NCBI GenBank assembly: GCA_025935035.1 | Contig: JAICWB010000004.1 | Coordinates: 1-32,516, forward strand | Length of the DNA stretch: 32,516 bases | Source of the DNA: Terriglobales bacterium | Lineage (GTDB): Bacteria; Acidobacteriota; Terriglobia; Terriglobales; Acidobacteriaceae | Direction of reading: 5' to 3' | In this document: one piece after another, positions 1-7,926 of the stretch | Layout of the letters: every line of letters begins with the position of its first letter | Position numbering within the stretch: the first letter of the stretch is position 1 | The notes under the pieces: model-generated | The model's input: only the letters and a program-made list of their open reading frames with translations | The model's database searches: none | What the model was told of the DNA's origin: nothing | Translations under genes and position numbers: made by a program

Positions 1-435
1 CCGATACAAACTTTCTTTCTCTTGGTTGTCATCATCGGTGCCATCGGCTGGGCTCGTCCGGCTCGCCTCGTTCGTGGCATAGTGCTGAGCGGAAAAGAAA
101 GAAACTTCGTGCTTGCGGCGAAGAACCTTGGTGCCTCAAACACCTACATCCTGCGCCGCCACATCTGGCCGCAGGTGTACGGTGTGGTTCTTGCGCAAGC
201 GGCCTTACTGGTGCCGCAATATGTTCTGGCTGAGATCACGTTGTCATTCCTCGGACTTGGAGTCAGTGAACCTGCGGCTAGTCTGGGAAACCTTCTCGGC
301 GAATTGCAGCAATACCACGTCATCTCTTCCTATTGGTGGATGTTCCTTCCCGGTATCGCTTTGGTACCGATCTTCTTTTCATACTTTGTGATAGCAAATG
401 CGTTGCAGCGCAGACTAAAATTCATCGCAATATAA
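1..435 (+). CDS. Peptide/nickel-type ABC transporter permease (DppC/OppC-like), C-terminal part
   Basis: Inner-membrane permease subunit of a Dpp/Opp-type importer. The reading frame is open from the first base of the window, so the 5' end is missing; the ORF track's ATG at 22 is probably internal. The EAA-loop signature of importer permeases, which docks the ATPase, is visible as AAKNLGASNTYILRRHIWPQ. It is followed by hydrophobic membrane segments (the LAEITLSFLGLGV region and the FLPGIALVPIFFSYFVIANAL segment) and a short basic tail, the usual C-terminal architecture of DppC. The next gene, 11 nt downstream, encodes the matching solute-binding protein, so the two are probably cotranscribed. 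The substrate (oligopeptide, dipeptide or other) cannot be read from the sequence. Confidence 0.9.
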   Translation, partial: PIQTFFLLVVIIGAIGWARPARLVRGIVLSGKERNFVLAAKNLGASNTYILRRHIWPQVYGVVLAQAALLVPQYVLAEITLSFLGLGVSEPAASLGNLLGELQQYHVISSYWWMFLPGIALVPIFFSYFVIANALQRRLKFIAI

Positions 436-446
436 AAGGTGCGAAC

Positions 447-2195
447 ATGTTTTCGATTTCAGAGCTGCGAACCGTCTTGATCTTTGCTGCCCTTGCAGCA
501 CAGTCAGTCTGGGCAGCCGATTCTCCGCAACCCGTACGCCCCGGAGAGGATATAGCCATCTCTACCGCCGAAGCCGGCAAATTCGGCGGCCGTCTCAGTA
601 TCGCGCTGCGTTCAGAACCGAAGACGTTTAATCCAGTCACGCTTGTTGACGGCAGTTCACGGGAGATCACGGGACGTTTGCACGCCGACCTGCTGCATAT
701 CAATCGCGCAAGCCAGCAAACAGAGCCCGCTCTGGCCAAATCATGGAAGGTATCCAAAGACGGTCTTACGTACACCTTAGCGCTCAGACACGGTGTCCGT
801 TTTTCTGATGGCGCTCCGTTTGACGCCGACGATGTCGTCTTCTCTTTCCAAGTCTACCTCGATGAAAAAGTTCATTCACCGCAGCGGGACCTTCTGGTCG
901 TAAATGACAAGCCCATAGCCGTGAAGAAGATTGATGGCTACACCGTGTCGTTCCAACTTGCGCAGCCATATGCAGCTGCCGAGCGTCTGTTCGACAACGT
1001 CGCTATTCTTCCTAAACACCTTCTGGCAAAAGCCTACGCACAAGGAAAGATCAGTGAAACCTGGAACATCTCTGCGGCACCCGCGGAAATGGCCGGCCTC
1101 GGCCCATTTCGTCTCAAAGAATATGTTCCGGGGCAGCGTGTCACATTGGAACGCAATCCTTATTATTGGAAGGCTAACAAGGAAAAGAAGCGTCTACCCT
1201 ATCTTGATGAGATGACCTTCCTCTTCGTTCCCAGCGAAGACGCGCAGGTCATCCGCTTCGAATCCGGTGATACAGACGTCATTAGCCGTATCAGCGCAGA
1301 CAATTTTTCACTGCTTGAAAAAGATCAGCAGTCGCGCGGCTTTCACATGGTGGACCTCGGCCCTGGCCTGGAATTCAATTTCCTTTTCTTCAATCTGAAT
1401 TCCGTGTTGCCCAAGAACGCCATCCTCGCCGCGAAGCAACAGGTATTTCGCCAAGTAGCATTCCGGCAAGCCGTTTCTGCGGCCATCGACCGTGATGCCA
1501 TCATCAAACTCGTCTACCGCGGACGTGGCACCCCACTCATCACCCAGGTCACGCCGGCCAATAAACTATGGCGCAATGACAAGATCGTCTTGCAGAAGCG
1601 CTCGACCGATAGAGCGAAACAACTTCTCAGCAGTGCAGGCTTTTCGTGGAAGCCAGATGGCCAACTTCTGTCTCCCTCCGGCTCTCCAGTAGAGTTCACT
1701 ATTCTTAGCAGCGCGTCGAATGCGCAACGCACGCAGATGGCGACCATCATCCAGCAGGATTTGAAAGATATCGGCATAACCGTTCAGGTGGCGCCAATGG
1801 AATTCCGCGCCATGCTTGACCGTATCTTTCAGTCCCACGATTACGAAGCTGCCGTGTTAGCACTAGGTGGCGGAGATGTGGACCCCAACCCACAAATGAA
1901 CGTATGGGTGGAGGACGGCAGTAATCACATGTGGGACCTCGGCGAGACTAAACCCGCCACTCCGTGGGAGGCTGAAATTGACCAGCTTATGAAAAAGCAG
2001 CTTTCCACGCTTAAGGTGTCTGATCGGAAAAAGCTATATGATCGCGTCCAACAACTGGTCGCGGACAACATGCCTCTCATCTGCCTGGCCAGTCCTAACA
2101 TCCTGGTGGGAGCCAAGAATAAAGTTGGCAATTTCAACCCGTCTATCCTTGACCCCTACGTGCTCTGGAATTCTGATGAGCTATTCATTCGATAG
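447..2195 (+). CDS. Periplasmic peptide-binding protein of ABC transporter (SBP_bac_5 family)
   Basis: Extracytoplasmic solute-binding protein of about 582 residues, the normal size for DppA/OppA proteins. I chose the ATG at 447 rather than the ORF-track start at 333. It follows an AAGGTG ribosome-binding site and begins a clear signal peptide (hydrophobic LIFAALAAQSVWA, likely cleavage after VWA). Starting at 333 would overlap the permease. The family signature is present: PALAKSWKVSKDGLTYTLAL, then a lysine/arginine-bounded FSDGAPFDADDVVFSF block. A later segment (RQAVSAAIDRDAII) is also typical of the family. The product should capture peptides or similar ligands and deliver them to the permease encoded just upstream. 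Ligand specificity is unknown. Confidence 0.92.
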   Translation: MFSISELRTVLIFAALAAQSVWAADSPQPVRPGEDIAISTAEAGKFGGRLSIALRSEPKTFNPVTLVDGSSREITGRLHADLLHINRASQQTEPALAKSWKVSKDGLTYTLALRHGVRFSDGAPFDADDVVFSFQVYLDEKVHSPQRDLLVVNDKPIAVKKIDGYTVSFQLAQPYAAAERLFDNVAILPKHLLAKAYAQGKISETWNISAAPAEMAGLGPFRLKEYVPGQRVTLERNPYYWKANKEKKRLPYLDEMTFLFVPSEDAQVIRFESGDTDVISRISADNFSLLEKDQQSRGFHMVDLGPGLEFNFLFFNLNSVLPKNAILAAKQQVFRQVAFRQAVSAAIDRDAIIKLVYRGRGTPLITQVTPANKLWRNDKIVLQKRSTDRAKQLLSSAGFSWKPDGQLLSPSGSPVEFTILSSASNAQRTQMATIIQQDLKDIGITVQVAPMEFRAMLDRIFQSHDYEAAVLALGGGDVDPNPQMNVWVEDGSNHMWDLGETKPATPWEAEIDQLMKKQLSTLKVSDRKKLYDRVQQLVADNMPLICLASPNILVGAKNKVGNFNPSILDPYVLWNSDELFIR

Positions 2196-2202
2196 GGGAG
2201 CC

Positions 2203-2235
2203 TGAAAAGGTCACTTTTCATGACAAAAGTAACCT
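2203..2235 (+). promoter_or_regulatory. Two overlapping, mutually exclusive hairpins between the ABC-transport gene and the sigma gene
   Basis: Bases 2203-2220 form a perfect 7-bp hairpin (TGAAAAG-GTCA-CTTTTCA). Bases 2208-2235 form an alternative stem, AGGTcACTTTT paired with AAAAGTaACCT (10 of 11 positions), around a CATGAC loop. The two stems share sequence, so only one can form at a time. The first lies 8 nt after the binding-protein stop and could act as a weak terminator, but there is no clean T-run. The second overlaps the motif shared with the S8 gene upstream region and could instead be a DNA operator. Confidence 0.4.
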
Positions 2236-2238
2236 AAG
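2221..2238 (+). promoter_or_regulatory. 18-nt motif upstream of the sigma gene, shared with the S8 protease upstream region
   Basis: TGACAAAAGTAACCTAAG lies 35 nt before the sigma-factor ATG. A related sequence, TTACAGAAGTTACTTATG, lies at 6449-6466 upstream of the S8 protease gene. They agree at 13-14 of 18 positions, centred on AAGTnAC. I infer a promoter or operator element recognised by the cassette's own sigma factor or another regulator. No second element with matching spacing could be found, so the promoter reading is tentative. Confidence 0.35.
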
Positions 2239-2273
2239 ACGCCCGAAGCAGATGGGGTAAGCTTCTGGTATCC

Positions 2274-2891
2274 ATGCCCAAGCTTCAGCGTCGCCCGGAT
2301 CAGCAGACAGCTGCCGTCCTGGAAAAGCCCGCCACGCCGCACTGGACCGACGAGAAGTTGGTGCGAGATTGCGTCGCAGGGAAAGAAGAAGCCTGGAACG
2401 CGCTACTCGAGAAATACAAGAACCTCATCTTTTCCATCCCCCTCAAAAATGGGCTTTCTCGGGAAGACGCCGCGGAGATCTTCCAAGCCGTTTGTGCAGA
2501 ATTGCTCTCTGAATTGCCAAAGCTGCGTGACCCCCAAGCCCTCTCCGGATGGCTTATCAAGGTAACGTCACACAAATGTTTTCATATGCACCGGCAAGCG
2601 CAGCGCTTTGATTGCTCAGAGGCAACTGAAGAAGCGGCCACCGAAACGCTAGCTGAAGATCTTCTTATTGAAGTGGAACAAGAGCAGAAGCTGCGCAATG
2701 CTATCTCAAATCTTTCGCCACGCTGTCGCGAGTTGATCCACATCCTTTTTTATGAAGAACCGCCGCGGCCCTATAAAGAGGTGGCTGAGAGCCTGGGCGT
2801 CGCGGTTGGATCGGTAGGTTTTATCCGCGGCCAGTGTCTGGAAAAGCTCCGCACCAGCCTGGAAGATTCGGAATTCAAGCAGCCCGCATGA
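2274..2891 (+). CDS. ECF-like RNA polymerase sigma factor (sigma-70 family)
   Basis: A 205-residue protein of the sigma-70 family with the two-domain layout of extracytoplasmic-function factors. A region-2-like block covers about residues 28-105 (VAGKEEAWNALLEKYKNLIF, then EDAAEIFQAVCAELL and the GWLIKVTSHKCFHMHR helix). A region-4 helix-turn-helix covers about residues 138-195 (LSPRCRELIHILFYEEPPRPYKEVAESLGVAVGSV). It would direct RNA polymerase to a small set of promoters. Its stop overlaps the start of the CHAT gene (ATGA), so the two are translationally coupled. A zinc-finger anti-sigma-like gene follows two genes later. No good Shine-Dalgarno is seen before the ATG at 2274, so a different start is possible. 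The 18-nt motif upstream suggests possible autoregulation. Confidence 0.85.
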   Translation: MPKLQRRPDQQTAAVLEKPATPHWTDEKLVRDCVAGKEEAWNALLEKYKNLIFSIPLKNGLSREDAAEIFQAVCAELLSELPKLRDPQALSGWLIKVTSHKCFHMHRQAQRFDCSEATEEAATETLAEDLLIEVEQEQKLRNAISNLSPRCRELIHILFYEEPPRPYKEVAESLGVAVGSVGFIRGQCLEKLRTSLEDSEFKQPA

Positions 2892-5752
2892 AACTTGACG
2901 ACAAAGAATCCGAACGCGATGCACTCCTTCCTGCGCTGGCTCATCTTGAGTCCGCGGCGGAGCGCAGCAAGTTTCTGGACTCACATATCGAGCTGATCCG
3001 TGCGGATGTCGTGGAATGGCTGACGGAAGTCGTTCGTCACCAGGCGCGTGTGGATGTTAAGGCCACCCTCACCATTGCTGATTTCACGGTTGAACTTGCC
3101 ACTCGCCTTGCATCGCCGAGCGCTCTCGCGCAGAGTCTCCGTGCAAAAGCCAACGCTGTTTATATGGCCGGCAAATATCGCGAATCGCTGGAGCATATTA
3201 AGAAGGCCGTTGACATCTTTCGCGAGCAGTCGCAAAACACTGAACTTGCACGTACCCTCAATTCATCGATTCAACCACATATATTGTTAGGTGAGTATGA
3301 GCAAGCGCAGCAGGCAGCCGAAGAGGCGCGGCAGATATTCCTGGCCGAAGGCAATCATTGGCGACTTGCGCGCGTGGAGCTGAACGCCGGAAATATCTTT
3401 CATCGTCAAGACCGCTGGCAAGAAGCCTTCGACCGCTATGAGCAGTCATATCGTTACTTTCTTCCCAACAAAGATCAGGACCCCGAAGGCATCGCTGTAG
3501 CCCTGCACAACATGGCCGTCTGCCTGATCAGCCTCAATGACTTCCGTCGCGCCATGTCCATCCATGAAGAGGCGCGCGTTTTCGCTCAGCAACACAAGAT
3601 GCCGTTGCTGGCCAGCCAGGCGGACTACAACATTGCCTGGCTCTACTACTTGCGCGGCGATTACAGCATCGCCATAGACCGGCTGCGTTTCACCCGCGAA
3701 GTCTGCCGCAAGAGTGGAGACAACTATCATTTCGCGCTCTGCCACCTTGATCTTTCTGAGATCTATCTCGAACTCAATATGGCTGAAGAGGCGGCGGAGA
3801 CCGCGCAAGCAGGCATCACGCTCTTTGAAAAACAGGGCATGGGTTATGAAAAGGCGAAATGCATGGCGAACTTGGCCATTGCGTACAGCCAGCAAGGCAA
3901 AGCCGTCCATGCGATTGAAATGTTCCTGCGCGCGCGGGAGACATTCGTCGCAGAGAAGAACTATGTCTGGCCGTCACTCATTGACTTGTATCAAGCGCTC
4001 GTGCTCTTCAACGAAAGCCGTTACTTTGAGGCGCGAAGGCTCTGCCAGCAAGCCCTCGAGTTCTTTGAGAAGTCTTCGCACACCGGCAAGGCAGTACTAT
4101 CAAAACTCCTTATGGCGCGGCTTCATGTCAGCGTCTCAGAATTGCCGGCGGCAGAAGCCCAATGCCTAGGCGCAAAAGAGCTGTTGGGCCGCATCGAATC
4201 GCCCAACTTGAGTTACCAGGTACACGTGTTGCTCGGCCACATATACATGCAGCGCCACCAGCCGGACAACGCCTTTTCCGCACTGCAGGAAGCGCGCACA
4301 GCCCTCGAACGCCTGCGCAGCAGCTTGCAAGGTGAAGAGCTAAAGATGGCGTTCATGAAGAACAGGCTTGAAGTGTACGAAGGCCTGGTGGAGATATGCC
4401 TCATGAACCCGACCCCAGACCGTATGGAAGAAGCATTTCAATACATGGAACAGGCCAAGTCACGCAGCCTGGTGGACATCATGTCGCGCATGGGCGCGCG
4501 CATGGCCAGCCCGCAAGAAAGTCAAAGCGATCTGGTGCAGCAGATCGGCAAGCTACGCGAAGAATTGAATTGGTACTACCACCGCATTGAGAATGAACAA
4601 CTGCAGGGCTCAGACGCGCCGTCCGGCCGAGTCGAAGAACTGCAAGCGCAGGCGCGCCGGCGTGAGACGGAATTTGTTCGCGTGCTCAGTGAGTTGCCAG
4701 TCAATGAAGCCGAGTCGATCGGCGCTCCAGCAATGGCTTCCACATTGCCTGGGATCCGCGAACAGCTTCCTGCCGACGCGCTGCTCTTGGAGTACTACCG
4801 CGTCAAAGATCAAATCCTTGTTGCGGTCCTATCCAAAGAAGATTTGCAGATCATCCCCGTCAGCCTCACATCGCGGGTGCAGAAAGCTATGCGCCTGCTG
4901 CAATTCCAGCTCGCAAAGTTTCGCTTCGGTCGCGAGTACGTCAAGAATTTCGAGCATCAACTCCTCGAAGCCACACAGGACCACTTGCGTGATCTGTATC
5001 AAGAACTGATCGCCCCTATCCGCCCCATGCTGCAATCAGCAAAGCATTTGGTGATCGTCCCGCATGAGTTTCTGCACTTCACGCCCTTTCAAGCATTGCT
5101 CAATGGCGATGAATACCTGCTAGACGCATTTAGCGTCTCTTATGCGCCCAGCGCTACCGTGTTCGCCAAATGCCAGGCGCGAACCTTTGATAGCCAGCAC
5201 GGAACGCTAGTGATGGGGGTGCCGGACACCGCGGCTCCTCTCATCGGTCAGGAAGCCGCATCCATCGCGCACTCTATGCCGGACTCAACCCTGCTACTCG
5301 GCGCAGATGCAACTGCTGAAAAATTGCGCACGCTCGGCGCAACCAGCCGCGTAATCCACATCGCCACTCACGGCTTCTTTCGTCAAGACAACCCACTTTT
5401 CTCCGGCATTAGACTCGGGGATTCTGTACTTAGCCTTTACGATCTCTATCAATATCGTCTGCCCGCTGAACTCATCACGTTGAGCGGCTGTGCCACCGGC
5501 CTAAATGTAGTCTCCGGCGGTGACGAACTCCTCGGCCTAGTCCGTGGGCTATTCGCTGCCGGCGCGGGTACGCTGCTGCTTTCTCTCTGGGACGTGGACG
5601 ACGAGAGCACCGCTGAATTCATGACTACCTTCTACAAAAGCCGGCAGGAGGGCAAGAGCAACGCAGCCGCGCTCCAAGGAATCAACGAGTTACGCAAGAA
5701 ACGCCCTCATCCATACTATTGGGCGGCCTTTAAGCTGACCGGCAAGATGTAG
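2888..5752 (+). CDS. TPR-CHAT caspase-like cysteine protease
   Basis: A 954-residue cytoplasmic protein with no signal peptide or membrane segment. The start at 2888 overlaps the sigma gene's stop (ATGA); the ORF-track start 54 nt earlier lies inside the sigma gene. About residues 75-500 are tetratricopeptide repeats (for example ALHNMAVCLISLNDFRRAMS, KCMANLAIAYSQQGKAVHAI). A helical linker (about 530-620) leads into a C-terminal CHAT domain (about 650-954). The CHAT catalytic dyad is intact: His828 in HIATHGFF and Cys868 in LSGCATG. The domain also keeps GDELLGLVRGLFAAGA, LSLWDVDD and the closing YYWAAFKL. CHAT domains are clan CD peptidases related to caspases and separases. In type III-E CRISPR a TPR-CHAT protease cleaves a partner linked to a sigma factor. 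Here the likely substrate is the neighbouring anti-sigma protein or the S8 protease (inference). Confidence 0.92.
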   Translation: MKLDDKESERDALLPALAHLESAAERSKFLDSHIELIRADVVEWLTEVVRHQARVDVKATLTIADFTVELATRLASPSALAQSLRAKANAVYMAGKYRESLEHIKKAVDIFREQSQNTELARTLNSSIQPHILLGEYEQAQQAAEEARQIFLAEGNHWRLARVELNAGNIFHRQDRWQEAFDRYEQSYRYFLPNKDQDPEGIAVALHNMAVCLISLNDFRRAMSIHEEARVFAQQHKMPLLASQADYNIAWLYYLRGDYSIAIDRLRFTREVCRKSGDNYHFALCHLDLSEIYLELNMAEEAAETAQAGITLFEKQGMGYEKAKCMANLAIAYSQQGKAVHAIEMFLRARETFVAEKNYVWPSLIDLYQALVLFNESRYFEARRLCQQALEFFEKSSHTGKAVLSKLLMARLHVSVSELPAAEAQCLGAKELLGRIESPNLSYQVHVLLGHIYMQRHQPDNAFSALQEARTALERLRSSLQGEELKMAFMKNRLEVYEGLVEICLMNPTPDRMEEAFQYMEQAKSRSLVDIMSRMGARMASPQESQSDLVQQIGKLREELNWYYHRIENEQLQGSDAPSGRVEELQAQARRRETEFVRVLSELPVNEAESIGAPAMASTLPGIREQLPADALLLEYYRVKDQILVAVLSKEDLQIIPVSLTSRVQKAMRLLQFQLAKFRFGREYVKNFEHQLLEATQDHLRDLYQELIAPIRPMLQSAKHLVIVPHEFLHFTPFQALLNGDEYLLDAFSVSYAPSATVFAKCQARTFDSQHGTLVMGVPDTAAPLIGQEAASIAHSMPDSTLLLGADATAEKLRTLGATSRVIHIATHGFFRQDNPLFSGIRLGDSVLSLYDLYQYRLPAELITLSGCATGLNVVSGGDELLGLVRGLFAAGAGTLLLSLWDVDDESTAEFMTTFYKSRQEGKSNAAALQGINELRKKRPHPYYWAAFKLTGKM

Positions 5753-5845
5753 AAAATAAATCTTCCCCACCCTATATTTTTTGACTCCGTTCCTACTCCT
5801 TATTCCCAGAATCACCAAATCCCGCACCCCAGCGGAGGACGAAAG

Positions 5846-6448
5846 ATGAAGCATTTCACTTCGGAAGACTGGATCGATTACGTTCGGGACGTTCAATCAC
5901 CTGCCATGACTGCGCAGATGAAAGAGCACCTCGCGCAATGCGACGAATGCCAGAAGAGTTTCCGACTGTGGGCAGCCGTGAACAAAGCTGCCACGAAAGA
6001 CCTTGAGTACGTTCCTCCGAGTGATGCCGTACGGATCGCCAAGTCTCTGTTCGAGCCCACCAAGCCGCAGTCGTTTGGCAATTTGGTGGCAAAGCTGATC
6101 TTCGATTCCGCCCAGCAGCCGGTCACCGTCGGCGTCCGCGGATCAGTAAGCATCTGCCGTCAACTTCTGTACCAATATGGACAGCGCTTCATCGACCTTC
6201 GCGTTGAAGGTCATCCCTCCAGCAAAGAGGTCAGCCTGACCGGGCAGATACAGCAGTCCTTTGGTCAGCCGGAGAGCATTCCGGTGACGTTGTGCAGGGA
6301 AGAAGGGCCCATCCAGCAGACCGAAACCAACCCCCGAGGTGAGTTCCACATGGTCTTTGTACCCGAGGAAGGCCTTCATCTTGAGATAGATATGAACGAA
6401 AAGAAGATCCGGGTACGCGTACCCGAGATCTCAGGCCCAGGCAATTGA
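5846..6448 (+). CDS. Soluble zinc-finger anti-sigma-like protein with C-terminal beta domain
   Basis: A 200-residue protein with a strong ribosome-binding site (GGAGG, 7 nt before the ATG). The N-terminus looks like a ZAS/zf-HC2 anti-sigma domain: a helix (TSEDWIDYVRD) followed by His28-x3-Cys32-x2-Cys35 in HLAQCDECQK. After a linker, residues about 105-195 look beta-rich and resemble a carboxypeptidase-regulatory or Ig-like fold (IPVTLCREEG, a TNPRGEFHMVFV strand pair). There is no transmembrane segment, unlike many ECF anti-sigma factors, so it should stay in the cytoplasm with the sigma factor and the CHAT protease. I infer that it binds and holds the sigma factor encoded upstream. The beta domain may sense a ligand or hold the protease site. 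The family of the C-terminal half is not certain. Confidence 0.7.
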   Translation: MKHFTSEDWIDYVRDVQSPAMTAQMKEHLAQCDECQKSFRLWAAVNKAATKDLEYVPPSDAVRIAKSLFEPTKPQSFGNLVAKLIFDSAQQPVTVGVRGSVSICRQLLYQYGQRFIDLRVEGHPSSKEVSLTGQIQQSFGQPESIPVTLCREEGPIQQTETNPRGEFHMVFVPEEGLHLEIDMNEKKIRVRVPEISGPGN

Positions 6449-6480
6449 TTACAGAAGTTACTTATGGGTTACCGCGGTAA
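6449..6480 (+). promoter_or_regulatory. Putative regulatory region upstream of the S8 protease gene: shared 18-nt motif plus 12-bp palindrome
   Basis: TTACAGAAGTTACTTATG (6449-6466) directly follows the stop codon of the anti-sigma-like gene and resembles the motif upstream of the sigma gene. Three bases later, 6469-6480 is a perfect 12-bp palindrome, TTACCGCGGTAA. Both lie in the 106-nt gap before the S8 start codon. I infer a promoter or operator that lets the S8-HD-GYP pair be transcribed separately from the upstream part of the cassette. Confidence 0.4.
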
Positions 6481-6554
6481 GTTGAGTGAGGACTTTAGAA
6501 ATGTTCCACTTACGGACCACGACAGCCCGCTTGAAAAAGATTCAGGAGAGCAAC

Positions 6555-7922
6555 ATGAAACGCATTAAAAGCATTTTCGCAGTGGTCTTGATGATGGGCC
6601 TTCTTAGCACCGCTAGCCCCGCTGCCACTGCTCCGACCCGGTTGATCGTGCGCGATACACTTGGCCTGGCCCACTTAAATCTGCAGTGCCTTCTCTTGGG
6701 TTGCCAGGTTCAGTATGGTCTCGGCGACCCCAATAATCAGCTGTTCCTCGTCACCTCAAGCTTGTTGAATCCTATCGCCGCTCTCCTGCCGAAGGGTCTT
6801 AATCTCAACCTCGGCATTGTTGACGTTGAGTTAGATCAGCAAGTCGCGGCCACGCATCCGGCTTCGATTCCCGGCGTGCCCTCGGCTCTCTATGCCAGTG
6901 CTCCAGTGAATTACTACGGCACCACTGTGCGCGATGGCTACGTGAATCAGCCGGCCACGCAACTCATCCAGCTGGCTCGCACGCAGTCCACTTACAAGGT
7001 CACGGGCGCGGGCATTGTCGCCATTATTGACACCGGGGTCGACACGACTCAACCGGTACTGCAAGCCGTCCTAGTCCCGGGATACGATTTCGTGCATAAC
7101 CACGCCGGCGCGGACGAAAAGGGTGACATCACTCAGTCCACCGCCTCCGTGCTTGACCAATCGACTGCTTCAGTACTTGATCAATCCACCGCATCAGTGC
7201 TCGACGGCTCAGGCTTCCTCTTGTTGGATCAGTCCACCGCCTCGGTACTCGATCAATCTACCGCCTCTGTTCTTGATGGTAGTGGCTACGCTGATTTCGG
7301 TCACGGCACTATGGTCGCCGGAGTTGTTCACTTGGTTGCGCCCACTGCCAAGATCATGCCATTGAAAGCCTTCAATCCGAATGGCAGCGGCTACGTCTCT
7401 GATGTCGTGCGTTCGCTTTACTATGCGCAGAAGAACGGCGCGAAAGTCGTGAACATGAGTTTTGACTTCTCGGCGTCTTCCGCGGAATTGTTGACGGCCG
7501 TGAACTATTTAGCCAGCAAGAACATGATCATGGTCGCCTCTGCTGGCAATGATGGCCAGAACATTCTGGTTTACCCGGCAGCGTACTCCAATGTCATCGG
7601 CGTGGCTTCCACCAACGACAGTAACTATCGTTCCACGTTCTCAAACTATGGCACAGGCACGGTTTGGATCGCGGCGCCCGGCGAAGGCGTTGTGACTACT
7701 TATCCCTTCGGCCACTACGCTGCGGCCTCGGGCACTTCATTCAGCGCGCCCTTAGCGGCAGGAACGGCGGCATTGTTAGTCCAAGTGTCGTCAGCCGCCA
7801 ATGAGTCCAAGGCCGCTACCTCGCTTTCACACGCGGACTGGATCTCGAGCGACTTGAATTACGGTCTGCTCGACACTTACACCGCTGTCTCATCGTGGCG
7901 CACAACGTTGGGTATCCGCTAG
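6555..7922 (+). CDS. Exported subtilisin-like serine protease (S8 family) with QSTASVLD repeat insertion
   Basis: A 455-residue serine protease. I prefer the ATG at 6555 to the ORF-track start at 6486: it follows AGGAGAG and begins a signal peptide (MKRIKSIFAVVLMMGLLSTAS). Residues about 27-140 act as a leader or propeptide. The catalytic triad is complete: Asp159 (AIIDTGVD), His250 (DFGHGTMVAG) and Ser395 (GTSFSAPLAAGTAAL), with the oxyanion Asn332 in SAGND. Between Asp and His the spacing is about 91 residues, whereas subtilisin has about 32. Most of the excess is five copies of QSTASVLD in two blocks. The stop is 4 nt before the HD-GYP start. The protein should be exported and autoprocessed. 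Its membership in a sigma/CHAT cassette suggests a regulated or effector role rather than simple scavenging (inference). Confidence 0.93.
   Translation: MKRIKSIFAVVLMMGLLSTASPAATAPTRLIVRDTLGLAHLNLQCLLLGCQVQYGLGDPNNQLFLVTSSLLNPIAALLPKGLNLNLGIVDVELDQQVAATHPASIPGVPSALYASAPVNYYGTTVRDGYVNQPATQLIQLARTQSTYKVTGAGIVAIIDTGVDTTQPVLQAVLVPGYDFVHNHAGADEKGDITQSTASVLDQSTASVLDQSTASVLDGSGFLLLDQSTASVLDQSTASVLDGSGYADFGHGTMVAGVVHLVAPTAKIMPLKAFNPNGSGYVSDVVRSLYYAQKNGAKVVNMSFDFSASSAELLTAVNYLASKNMIMVASAGNDGQNILVYPAAYSNVIGVASTNDSNYRSTFSNYGTGTVWIAAPGEGVVTTYPFGHYAAASGTSFSAPLAAGTAALLVQVSSAANESKAATSLSHADWISSDLNYGLLDTYTAVSSWRTTLGIR
7134..7277 (+). repeat. Tandem 24-bp coding repeats (QSTASVLD x5) within the S8 protease
   Basis: Three in-frame copies of an 8-codon unit encoding QSTASVLD (7134-7205) are followed by an 8-residue spacer, GSGFLLLD (7206-7229), then two more copies (7230-7277). 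The spacer has the same length as a repeat and also ends in LD, so it may be a diverged unit. The copies differ at many synonymous positions while the peptide is identical, which suggests protein-level constraint rather than very recent slippage. Confidence 0.95.
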
Positions 7923-7926
7923 GTCA

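Noticed and set aside
333-446. N-terminal extension of the peptide-binding protein given by the ORF track
   Set aside because: It overlaps the permease gene and would put the signal peptide 38 residues inside the protein; the ATG at 447 has a ribosome-binding site.
3446-3910. 154-aa minus-strand ORF opposite the TPR-CHAT gene
   Set aside because: Antisense shadow inside the TPR region, with no ribosome-binding site or domain.
2256-6481. GGTAAG downstream of both copies of the 18-nt motif as a shared -10 element
   Set aside because: The spacing from the motif differs by 8 nt between the two sites, which does not fit a common promoter geometry.
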